This document shows positions 6,610 to 14,083 of a stretch of 19,224 nucleotides of DNA, piece after piece. The translations under genes were made by a program, and so were the position numbers. A model generated the notes under the pieces. It worked only from the letters and a program-made list of their open reading frames with translations. It had not been told where the DNA came from and did not search any database. The stretch comes from an uncultured Parabacteroides sp. (GTDB lineage Bacteria; Bacteroidota; Bacteroidia; Bacteroidales; Tannerellaceae): positions 1-19,224 of the forward strand of contig CALBYC010000153.1 in assembly GCA_937890135.1 (NCBI GenBank), read 5' to 3'. How positions within the stretch are numbered: position 1 is the stretch's first letter; the number at the start of each line of letters is the position of its first letter.

Positions 6610-7650
6610 ATGGGAAAATATAGAAGATATAAAAATATAATAGAAATGTTCCTTTCCAGTGAAAAAGGGAAACGGGCTTTGAATTTCTGCTACGGCTGGG
6701 GTGCGTCCATCGTCATCATCGGTGCTTTGTTCAAACTGTTGCATCTACCGTATGCCAACCAGATTTTGTTCATCTCAATGATTACGGAAGCCTGCGTGTT
6801 CTTCATCTCGGCATTCGAGCGTCCTAATGATGATTACCATTGGGAAGATGTCTTCCCCGTCTTGAAGTCAAAAAACCCGTTGGACCGTCCCGACTTTTCA
6901 AAAGGAGAAGAATCTACCCCCACGGAAGGAATGAATAATGGTTCTTCCCTTGCCGGCATGGGGAAAGTGCAACCTAACCCGGGAGCAAGTGCCGCTGCTT
7001 CTTTAGGGATGAATGTCACAGAAGAAGACACGAAGAACTTATCTGAAAGCATAAAAAAACTGAGCGGGGCAGCTGAGCAAATTTCTAAAATGGCAGAACT
7101 GACAGAAGCAACACAGCATTATTTAGAACAGCTTTCAACCATGACCGAAAAGATGGCGAAGTTCAGTGAAGTAACCGGATCGCTGACTGAGGTTTCTGAC
7201 ACCCTGCTGAACTCTTACAAAGGTATCACAGACAACTCTGGCAACGTCACCCAAAGTGCAACCAGCTATGTAGAACAGATGGATTCCTTGAATAGAAACA
7301 TTGCAGGCTTGAACAGCATCTATGAAACGCAGCTGAAGAGCATCAGCGCCCAAATGGAAAACGTTGAAAGAATCAATGCCGGCCTGAACCGCATCCGTGA
7401 AATGTACGAAGGCTCCGTAATTGACAGTTCCGTATTCCGCAATGAAACCGAGAAAATGGCCCAACAGCTATCCCAATTGAATCAAGTATACGGACGACTG
7501 CTCCAAGCCATGACCGTCAACATGTTTACTTCTCAACAATCTGCAGGGAACAATTATCAAGCCCAGCAGAATCCGTATGCACAACAACCGCCCTATCAGC
7601 CCCCGTATGGATACCAACAATCCCCATACAACACGCCAAGACAGGGCTGA
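6610..7650 (+). CDS. gldL: Type IX secretion system inner-membrane motor protein PorL/GldL
   Basis: GldL is the cytoplasmic-membrane partner of GldM in the proton-driven motor powering type IX secretion and gliding. The 346-residue protein has two membrane segments (about 24-45 and 51-68). They carry Y28, K42, H45 and E60, which line up with Y13, K27, H30 and E49 of Flavobacterium johnsoniae GldL, residues linked to proton conduction. A linker follows, then a long predicted coiled-coil (about 135-300) rich in heptads such as LTEATQHYLEQLSTMTEKM. The last ~30 residues are a Gln/Pro/Tyr-rich tail (for example QQNPYAQQPPYQPPYGYQQ). The gene sits 24 nt after gldK and 43 nt before gldM. Length is near PorL of P. 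gingivalis. Confidence 0.93.
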   Translation: MGKYRRYKNIIEMFLSSEKGKRALNFCYGWGASIVIIGALFKLLHLPYANQILFISMITEACVFFISAFERPNDDYHWEDVFPVLKSKNPLDRPDFSKGEESTPTEGMNNGSSLAGMGKVQPNPGASAAASLGMNVTEEDTKNLSESIKKLSGAAEQISKMAELTEATQHYLEQLSTMTEKMAKFSEVTGSLTEVSDTLLNSYKGITDNSGNVTQSATSYVEQMDSLNRNIAGLNSIYETQLKSISAQMENVERINAGLNRIREMYEGSVIDSSVFRNETEKMAQQLSQLNQVYGRLLQAMTVNMFTSQQSAGNNYQAQQNPYAQQPPYQPPYGYQQSPYNTPRQG

Positions 7651-7693
7651 ACAACGACATTACCATGTTTTTTAGAAGAAATAGATAAAACAA

Positions 7694-9262
7694 ATGGCAG
7701 GAATATCAAACAATCCGAACTCACCTCGTCAGAAAATGATCAACCTGATGTACCTGGTGTTCATCGCAATGATGGCACTCAACGTTTCATCGGAGGTACT
7801 GGATGGATTCGAGCTGGTGCAGGATAGCTTACGGACTTCCATAGAAAACTCCACCCATCGCAATGAGATAGTGGCTGCGGAATTGGAATCCGCATATCAA
7901 TCCAACCCGGAAAAAGTACATGAATGGTACCATAAATCGGCAGCCGTAAAGCAAAAATCGGATTCTTTATATAATTATATACAGGATTTGAAACAACGTA
8001 TAGCTAATATTGCGGATGGCGAAGGGGCAAACGTGAACAACATAGAACATAAAGATGATTTGGAAGCAGCCGCATGCGTGATGCTTGCCCCCATCAAAGG
8101 AGAAGGCGAGAATCTACGCCACACGATCGATGATTATCGGGAATGGATGGGCAAGCTGGTGGAAGATTCCGCCAAGACCCGAATCATCGAAACAGCCCTA
8201 AGCACCAAACCACCCTACAAGGCAGGCTTGAACTCCCGAACCTGGGAAGTCGCATTATTTGAAAATATGCCGGTAGCAGCAGCCATCACACTGCTGACAA
8301 AAGTGCAAAGCGACATCCGTTATGCCGAAGGGGAGGTTTTGTCGCACCTGCTAAGCAGTGTAGATGTGGGGGACTTCAGAGTCAACCAGATTACAGCCCA
8401 GGTTATCCCGCAAAGCCAGATCGTAATGCGTGGAAGCCCATACGAAGCAAACATAGTGCTGTCGGCCGTCGATTCGACCAAGCGCCCAACCATCTTCGTC
8501 AATGGCAAGGAACTGCCCGCGGAAAACAAGGGCATCTTCAAGGCCGCAACCGGCTCCACCGGCACATTCCCGGTAACAGGATACATTGAAATGCCCAACA
8601 GCGAAGGAGGATCCAACCGTTATCCGTTCGAGAGCGAATATTTCGTGACGGAACCCAGCGCAACCGTCGCACCGACACTGATGAATGTATTGTATGCCGG
8701 TATCGCAAATCCTATACGTATCGCCGTCCCGGGCGTACCGAGCGGCAATGTCACAGCGACAATGACCAATGGCATCCTGACACGCAAAGGCGAACTATGG
8801 GAGGCACGCCCTTCCAAGGTGGGAACTGAGGCCATAGTGACAGTGCAAGCCCGCATGGCAAACGGGCGCAGCCTGGAAATGGCCAAGACATCTTTCCGCG
8901 TCCGGGCCCTCCCTGATCCGTTGCCATATATTGAATACAAAGACGAAAACGGCAATATGCGCAAATTCCGGGGAGGGAAAATATCCAAACGGAATCTAGT
9001 GGAAGCGGATGGCATCTTGGCTGCAATCGACGATGATTTATTGAATGTGAAATATACAGTATTGAGGTTCGAATTAACATTCTTCGATTCCATGGGGAAT
9101 GCCATCCCGGAAGTTGCGGAAGGGACAAACTTCTCTCAACGACAGAAAGACTACATCCGAAGGTTATCCCGTGGCAAACGATTCTACATTTCCCGTGTCG
9201 TGGCAAAAGGCCCGGACGGAATTGAACGAACTATACCGACTATTGAAGTAATTGTAAATTAA
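7694..9262 (+). CDS. gldM: Type IX secretion system motor/periplasmic protein PorM/GldM
   Basis: GldM has one inner-membrane helix and a long periplasmic rod that transmits motor energy to the GldK-GldN ring. The 522-residue length matches PorM/GldM. The N-terminus carries SPRQKMINLMYLVFIAMMAL (residues 10-29). R12 corresponds to R9 of F. johnsoniae GldM, which pairs with the GldL glutamate. The periplasmic part begins with a helical region (about 35-210), followed by beta-rich Ig-like domains and a conserved GldM C-terminal domain including KFRGGKISKRNL and FELTFFDSMGN. No signal-peptidase site is evident, as expected for a membrane-anchored rod. gldN starts 7 nt after the stop, so the two are likely translationally coupled. 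Confidence 0.94.
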   Translation: MAGISNNPNSPRQKMINLMYLVFIAMMALNVSSEVLDGFELVQDSLRTSIENSTHRNEIVAAELESAYQSNPEKVHEWYHKSAAVKQKSDSLYNYIQDLKQRIANIADGEGANVNNIEHKDDLEAAACVMLAPIKGEGENLRHTIDDYREWMGKLVEDSAKTRIIETALSTKPPYKAGLNSRTWEVALFENMPVAAAITLLTKVQSDIRYAEGEVLSHLLSSVDVGDFRVNQITAQVIPQSQIVMRGSPYEANIVLSAVDSTKRPTIFVNGKELPAENKGIFKAATGSTGTFPVTGYIEMPNSEGGSNRYPFESEYFVTEPSATVAPTLMNVLYAGIANPIRIAVPGVPSGNVTATMTNGILTRKGELWEARPSKVGTEAIVTVQARMANGRSLEMAKTSFRVRALPDPLPYIEYKDENGNMRKFRGGKISKRNLVEADGILAAIDDDLLNVKYTVLRFELTFFDSMGNAIPEVAEGTNFSQRQKDYIRRLSRGKRFYISRVVAKGPDGIERTIPTIEVIVN

Positions 9263-9269
9263 TGATGAT

Positions 9270-10355
9270 ATGAAACGTATCTATTACATAGCTGCCTGCC
9301 TGCTCGCCCTGATCACTGTTCTCCCAGCGGACGCGCAAGAACAGAATGCCACGCAGAACAGACAACAGCAGCAAAAAGGGCCGCGCGCAAGCCGAGGCGA
9401 GCGTGAAACGGCAAAAGCGGACAATGGATTACCCGAACTGACGGTGCGTGCTCAGGATCTAAACGAACGGCTGACACAGGAAATAGGCAATGCGCGTTGG
9501 ATGCGTGTCATATACCGCCGGGTGGATTTGACAAAAGAAAAAAACACGCCCTTATATTACCCCGTCCATCCCATGAACGGGCAAATGAACCTTTTTTCCA
9601 TCATGTTCCAGCTTTTGAGCGAAGGGAAGCTAAAGGCCTACGAATACGTAGACGGGTACGAGGTGTTCGATGAAGCGCACCTGATCAACTTCAAGGAACT
9701 GCTGGACCGTTTCCACGTGTATTACGAAGAAGTAGCCGGCAAGCGAGGGGGCGAACCGGCATTGGTGATAAACGAGAGCGACATCCCATCCGAGCAAGTC
9801 CGGAGCTATTACGTGAAGGAAGCATGGTATTTCGACCAAAACAACTCCTTGTTTGACGTGAAGACATTGGCCATTTGTCCTTTGTTGTCGTTAGACAATG
9901 ATTTCGGGCAGACAACCAGCCCCATGTTCTGGCTTCCTTACGAAAACATACGCCCCTACTTGAACACGGCGTTCATCATGACTTCCAACTTGAATAACGT
10001 GGCAGCTTTCACGATAGACGACTATTTCAGGCGGCGAATGTTCGAAGGGGAAATCATCAAGGCCCAGAATCTGATGAACCAGCCCCTGCAGGCCTACTGC
10101 ACTTCGCCCGATTCTTTGAAACGAGAGCAGGAACGTATCGAAAAGCAACTGGCATCGTTTGAAGAGTCATTATGGATGAATGCCGATTCAATAAAGCTGG
10201 CAGAGGACAAGACCTCTAAAAAGGACAAAGGGAAAGCGACTACCGGGAAAGAAGAAAAAGCGGAAGCACAGAAAGCCCCAAAAGCAAAGGCGGCCAAAAC
10301 GAAAGCTCCCAAAGCCCAAAAATCCGCACCCGTGCGCAGCATTCGCCGAAGATAA
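9270..10355 (+). CDS. gldN: Type IX secretion system ring protein PorN/GldN
   Basis: GldN/PorN is a periplasmic protein that joins GldK in the ring attached to the outer membrane and contacts the GldM rod. The 361-residue protein has a signal peptide ending PADA-Q (about 20-23), then a Gln/Arg-rich linker. The conserved core runs from about residue 60 to 300 and contains NARWMRVIYRRVDL, EAWYFDQNNSLFDVK, LAICPL and FWLPYENIRPYLN. The last ~50 residues are a Lys/Ala/Pro-rich tail of APKA- and AAKTKA-like steps ending in RSIRRR. It is the last gene of the secretion operon, 7 nt after gldM and followed by hairpin structures. Confidence 0.93.
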   Translation: MKRIYYIAACLLALITVLPADAQEQNATQNRQQQQKGPRASRGERETAKADNGLPELTVRAQDLNERLTQEIGNARWMRVIYRRVDLTKEKNTPLYYPVHPMNGQMNLFSIMFQLLSEGKLKAYEYVDGYEVFDEAHLINFKELLDRFHVYYEEVAGKRGGEPALVINESDIPSEQVRSYYVKEAWYFDQNNSLFDVKTLAICPLLSLDNDFGQTTSPMFWLPYENIRPYLNTAFIMTSNLNNVAAFTIDDYFRRRMFEGEIIKAQNLMNQPLQAYCTSPDSLKREQERIEKQLASFEESLWMNADSIKLAEDKTSKKDKGKATTGKEEKAEAQKAPKAKAAKTKAPKAQKSAPVRSIRRR

Positions 10356-10362
10356 AAATAAA

Positions 10363-10400
10363 AACGGCCATCACCGCGGCACAATTCGCCCACGGCCGTT
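10363..10400 (+). other. Upstream hairpin after gldN
   Basis: AACGGCC (10363-10369) and GGCCGTT (10394-10400) form a 7-bp GC-rich stem around a 24-nt interior. There is no T-run after it. It directly precedes the stronger terminator hairpin and may act with it or protect the 3' end. Confidence 0.4.
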
Positions 10401-10405
10401 CCGTC

Positions 10406-10447
10406 AAAACGTCTCAATGATTTTCCCCCATCATCGAGACGTTTTTT
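10406..10447 (+). terminator. Intrinsic terminator of the type IX secretion operon
   Basis: A 16-bp stem with one A/C mismatch (10406-10421 against 10430-10445, outer part AAAACGTCTC/GAGACGTTTT) closes a loop of TTTCCCCC. Six T residues (10442-10447) run through the base of the stem, as in a Rho-independent terminator. Confidence 0.8.
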
Positions 10448-10527
10448 CATGCCCCTAATAAAGTACAAGAAAACAACCCGGACAAATATTTTACAGCAAT
10501 TATGACATCTCATAATCTGAATTATAT

Positions 10528-10535
10528 TAACTTTG
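10528..10535 (+). promoter_or_regulatory. -7 promoter box for the GNAT/parE/coaD gene run
   Basis: TAACTTTG matches TAnnTTTG, 22 nt before the start codon at 10558, implying a very short leader. The -33 region has no clear TTG. It is the best promoter candidate for the tightly packed genes that follow. Confidence 0.45.
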
Positions 10536-10557
10536 TCAATTCAAAGTAGAATGACAG

Positions 10558-11691
10558 ATGAGCGTAATAATTAAAGAAGTAGTAACCAAGAAAGAGCTTG
10601 AAAAGTTCGTAAAATTCAATATAGACCTATACAAAGACAACCCTTATCAGATACCAGGGCTTATTGAAGAAGAGATGGTTACCCACGACCGAGAGAAAAA
10701 CCCCGCGTTTGAAGTGTGCGAAGCCACTTATTTCCTTGCCTACAAAGACGGGGAAATCGCAGGGCGCATCGCCGGAATCATCAACAAGAACAGCAATGAG
10801 ACATGGAAGCAAAAACGCGCCCGCTTTGGTTTTGTCGATTTCATCGACGACACGGAGGTGGTGGACGCCCTCTTCAAAGCCGTATCAGACTGGGCAAAGG
10901 AGAAAGGGATGGAAGAACTCCAGGGGCCGATGGGCTATACGGACATGGACCACGAGGGAATGCTGGTAGAAGGATTCGACCAGCTCGGCACCATGGCCAC
11001 CATTTACAATTACCCATATTACCCGAAGCACATGGAGCGTATGGGATTCACCAAAGACCAAGACTGGCGCGAATTTAAAATTTTCGTCCCACGCGAGGGG
11101 GTTCCAGAAAAGCATCTGAGAATCGGAGAAATCGTAAAACGGAAATACGGACTGTCCATCAGGAAGTTCAAAAACAAAAAGGAAATCATGCCGTATGCCC
11201 ACAAGCTGTTCAACACGCTGAATGAAGCATACGCCCCTTTGTACGGCTTTTCCAAGTTGACGCCCAAACAGATAGATTATTACATCAACATGTACATCCC
11301 GATGCTCCGATATGACTTGGTGACAATCGTGACGAGAGACAAAGACGACGAGGTCGTCGCATTCGGAATCTCATTGCCAAGCCTATCCAGAGCCATGCAG
11401 AAAGCAAAAGGGCATTTGTTCCCTTTTGGTTGGATTTATCTATTAAAAGCATTAAAATCCAAACCCAAGGTAGTAGACCTATATCTGATGGGCGTTTTGC
11501 CTGAATACCAAAGCAAAGGAGTCAACGCATTGTTGTTTAACGACTTGATACCCATTTATAACCGATTGGGTGTAGAATATGCGGAAAGTAATCCAGAATT
11601 GGAAACAAACAACGCAGTGCAAGCGCAATGGGATTATTTCAAACGCGAACACCATAAGACCCGTAGAGCTTACATCAAAAACATAGGATAA
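10558..11691 (+). CDS. GNAT-like N-acetyltransferase family protein of unknown substrate
   Basis: This 377-residue cytoplasmic protein belongs to a conserved Bacteroidota family whose members carry inconsistent labels ('N-acetyltransferase', sometimes 'GTP cyclohydrolase'). I see no GTP cyclohydrolase motif. The N-terminal part (about 1-190) has AGRIAGIINKNSNE and the highly conserved block GPMGYTDMDHEGMLVEGFDQ near 122-141. The C-terminal part carries a GNAT motif A-like segment, GVLPEYQSKGVNALLFNDL (about 312-330), and ends with AESNPELETNNAVQAQWDYF. This layout suggests two GNAT-like lobes, the second better matching acyl-CoA binding. parE starts 7 nt after its stop, so they are likely co-transcribed. 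The substrate is unknown. Confidence 0.82.
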   Translation: MSVIIKEVVTKKELEKFVKFNIDLYKDNPYQIPGLIEEEMVTHDREKNPAFEVCEATYFLAYKDGEIAGRIAGIINKNSNETWKQKRARFGFVDFIDDTEVVDALFKAVSDWAKEKGMEELQGPMGYTDMDHEGMLVEGFDQLGTMATIYNYPYYPKHMERMGFTKDQDWREFKIFVPREGVPEKHLRIGEIVKRKYGLSIRKFKNKKEIMPYAHKLFNTLNEAYAPLYGFSKLTPKQIDYYINMYIPMLRYDLVTIVTRDKDDEVVAFGISLPSLSRAMQKAKGHLFPFGWIYLLKALKSKPKVVDLYLMGVLPEYQSKGVNALLFNDLIPIYNRLGVEYAESNPELETNNAVQAQWDYFKREHHKTRRAYIKNIG

Positions 11692-11698
11692 GGGAAAC

Positions 11699-13567
11699 AT
11701 GGACGAATTAAACTTAACGGAGAACAACGGCATTTCCTCCTATAACGATGAGGACATAAAAACCCTGGATTGGATGGAACACATCCGCAAGCGGCCAGGC
11801 ATGTACATCGGCAAGGTGGGCGATGGAAGCAATGCCGACGATGGCATTTACGTCCTCTTGAAAGAGGTTTTGGACAACTCCATCGATGAATACATGATGG
11901 GGTTCGGCAAGACGATAGAAGTCACGATAGCGGAAGGGAGGGTGTCCGTCCGTGACTACGGCCGTGGGATTCCGTTGGGAAAAATCGTTGACGTTTCCAG
12001 TAAAATGAACACAGGAGCCAAATATGACAACAAAGCATTCAAGAAGTCCGTGGGGTTAAACGGCGTGGGCATCAAAGCCGTGAATGCATTGAGCAGTTAT
12101 TTCAGGATTGTCAGTTGGCGGGACGGGGAATCCAGGGAAGTGGAATACAGCAAGGCGGTCATTACACATGATTCCGGCATCATTCCGTCAAAAGAGGCAA
12201 ATGGCACCTCGGTTGAATTTGTCCCGGATGGTAGCATATTCAAGAACTACGTTTACAAAGACGACTTCATCGAACCGCTGCTGAAGAATTATGTGTTCTT
12301 GAATTCCGGACTGACTATCCTATTCAACGGGAAAAAATATTACTCTCGCCACGGGTTGGTCGATTTGCTGAACGAATACCTAACTTCCGATCCCCTTTAC
12401 CCGATCATCCACTTAAAAGGAGAAGATATCGAAGTGGTCATCACACATTGCAACCAATATGGAGAAGAATATTATTCGTTCGTAAACGGGCAACATACCA
12501 CACAAGGAGGCACACACCTATCTGCCTTCAAGGAAGCCATAGGGCGTGTCATCAAGGAATACTACAACAAAAATTTTGAATACACGGATATTCGTGCCGG
12601 CATCGTTGCAGCCATCAGCATAAAAGTCGAAGAACCCGTATTCGAAAGCCAAACAAAAACGAAATTAGGGTCCAAAGATATGGGACCAGACGGGCCTACC
12701 GTTTCTAAATTCATCAACGACTTTTTGAAAAAAGAGCTGGACAACTACCTGCACAAAGATGCGGAGACTTCAGAAGCCTTGTTAAAGAAAATCCAAGATT
12801 CGGAAAAAGAGCGGAAAGCCATTGCCGGTGTTACCAAATTGGCTCGTGAACGTGCCAAAAAGGCCAATTTGCACAACAAAAAGCTTCGTGACTGCCGAAT
12901 TCATTTGAATGACACAAAAGGAGACAAAACAGAAGATACCTGTATTTTCATCACCGAAGGTGATTCCGCAAGTGGTTCCATCACAAAAAGCCGCGACCCC
13001 AACTTCCAGGCGGTATTCAGCTTGCGTGGCAAACCATTGAACAGTTTCGGGCTAACAAAAAAGATTGTTTATGAGAATGAAGAGTTCAACTTGTTACAAG
13101 CTGCTTTAAACATAGAAAACGGTTTGGACGGGTTACGCTATAACAAAGTAATCATAGCGACAGATGCAGATGTAGACGGGATGCACATCCGTCTCTTGCT
13201 CATCACCTTCTTCTTACAGTTTTTCCCTGATTTAATCAAGCAGAAGCATGTTTATATCCTACAGACCCCTTTGTTCCGCGTTCGTAACAAACAAAAAACG
13301 ATTTACTGCTATAGCGAAGAAGAAAAGCAGAAGGCAATTAACGAATTAGGGAAAAACCCAGAAATAACCCGATTTAAAGGGTTGGGGGAAATTTCGCCGG
13401 ATGAATTCCGTTTCTTCATCGGGAAAGGCATTCGATTGGACTTAGTGTCCATGAAAAAAGAAGACTTAGTAAAAGACATGCTAGAATTCTACATGGGCAA
13501 GAACACAATGGAACGGCAGAATTTCATCATAGATAATCTGGTAATCGAAGAAGATATCATCAACTGA
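11699..13567 (+). CDS. parE: DNA topoisomerase IV subunit B
   Basis: This is the ATPase/TOPRIM subunit of the type IIA topoisomerase that decatenates daughter chromosomes. GHKL ATPase motifs are clear: E56 and N60 in KEVLDNSIDE (55-64), DYGRGIP (86-92) and GLNGVGIKAVNALS. The TOPRIM domain has EGDSASGS from E420 and DADVDG at 489-494, whose acidic residues hold magnesium. The C-terminal RFKGLGEISPDEF motif is also typical. At 622 residues it is ParE-sized and lacks extra inserts. GyrB of this phylum is the main alternative, but the sequence and the coaD-S41 protease neighbourhood fit the subunit labelled topoisomerase IV in Bacteroidales. Subunit A is not in the window. Fluoroquinolone/novobiocin target family. 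Confidence 0.9.
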   Translation: MDELNLTENNGISSYNDEDIKTLDWMEHIRKRPGMYIGKVGDGSNADDGIYVLLKEVLDNSIDEYMMGFGKTIEVTIAEGRVSVRDYGRGIPLGKIVDVSSKMNTGAKYDNKAFKKSVGLNGVGIKAVNALSSYFRIVSWRDGESREVEYSKAVITHDSGIIPSKEANGTSVEFVPDGSIFKNYVYKDDFIEPLLKNYVFLNSGLTILFNGKKYYSRHGLVDLLNEYLTSDPLYPIIHLKGEDIEVVITHCNQYGEEYYSFVNGQHTTQGGTHLSAFKEAIGRVIKEYYNKNFEYTDIRAGIVAAISIKVEEPVFESQTKTKLGSKDMGPDGPTVSKFINDFLKKELDNYLHKDAETSEALLKKIQDSEKERKAIAGVTKLARERAKKANLHNKKLRDCRIHLNDTKGDKTEDTCIFITEGDSASGSITKSRDPNFQAVFSLRGKPLNSFGLTKKIVYENEEFNLLQAALNIENGLDGLRYNKVIIATDADVDGMHIRLLLITFFLQFFPDLIKQKHVYILQTPLFRVRNKQKTIYCYSEEEKQKAINELGKNPEITRFKGLGEISPDEFRFFIGKGIRLDLVSMKKEDLVKDMLEFYMGKNTMERQNFIIDNLVIEEDIIN

Positions 13568-13618
13568 CAAGGAACAAACATGAATAACGAGCACATTATT
13601 GGGGAAAAGGGGAGAATC

Positions 13619-14074
13619 ATGCGGACTGCCATCTTCCCTGGTTCTTTCGATCCGTTTACGATAGGTCACCAATCATTGGTCAGCAGAGGCTTATCAATCG
13701 TAGACAATATAGTCATTGCCATTGGAATCAATGAACAGAAAAAATATTGTTTCCCTTTGGAAAAAAGGATGGAAACCATCCGCCGATTGTATCAGAACGA
13801 ACCACGTGTAGAGGTGTTATCCTATCAAGAGTTGACAACAGATTTTGCAGCGAGAATAGGTGCCAGTTTCATCATCCGGGGGATACGTTCGGTGACAGAT
13901 TTTGAATACGAGAAGACAATTGCGGACGTAAACCACACCTTAACAGGCATTGAAACCCTATTCCTATTGGCCGAGCCACAATATGCCCATATCAGTTCCA
14001 GTGTCGTCAGAGAATTATTGCATTTCGGGAAAGATGTCTCCCCTTTCCTTCCCAAGGAAAACTCATTAATATAG
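13619..14074 (+). CDS. coaD: Pantetheine-phosphate adenylyltransferase
   Basis: CoaD transfers AMP from ATP to 4'-phosphopantetheine, the penultimate step of coenzyme A synthesis. The 151-residue protein starts MRTAIFPGSFDPFTIGH, with the nucleotidyltransferase T/HxGH motif as T14-I-G-H17. IIRGIRSVTDFEYE and HISSSVVREL (124-133) are the remaining family signatures. The frame is open back to an ATG at 13580, but the 13-residue extension has no family counterpart. The ATG at 13619 is preceded by AAAAGGGGAG, one of the few Shine-Dalgarno-like sequences here, and gives the standard start. The gene lies 51 nt after parE and 9 nt before the S41 protease. Confidence 0.95.
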   Translation: MRTAIFPGSFDPFTIGHQSLVSRGLSIVDNIVIAIGINEQKKYCFPLEKRMETIRRLYQNEPRVEVLSYQELTTDFAARIGASFIIRGIRSVTDFEYEKTIADVNHTLTGIETLFLLAEPQYAHISSSVVRELLHFGKDVSPFLPKENSLI

Positions 14075-14083
14075 AATAAATTC

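Noticed and set aside
8620..9105. Leftward 161-codon frame inside gldM
   Set aside because: It is antisense to a clearly conserved gene and shows no recognisable motif.
13580..13618. Upstream ATG start for coaD
   Set aside because: It adds 13 residues before the conserved MRTAIFPGSFDP start, and the Shine-Dalgarno-like sequence sits just before the ATG at 13619.
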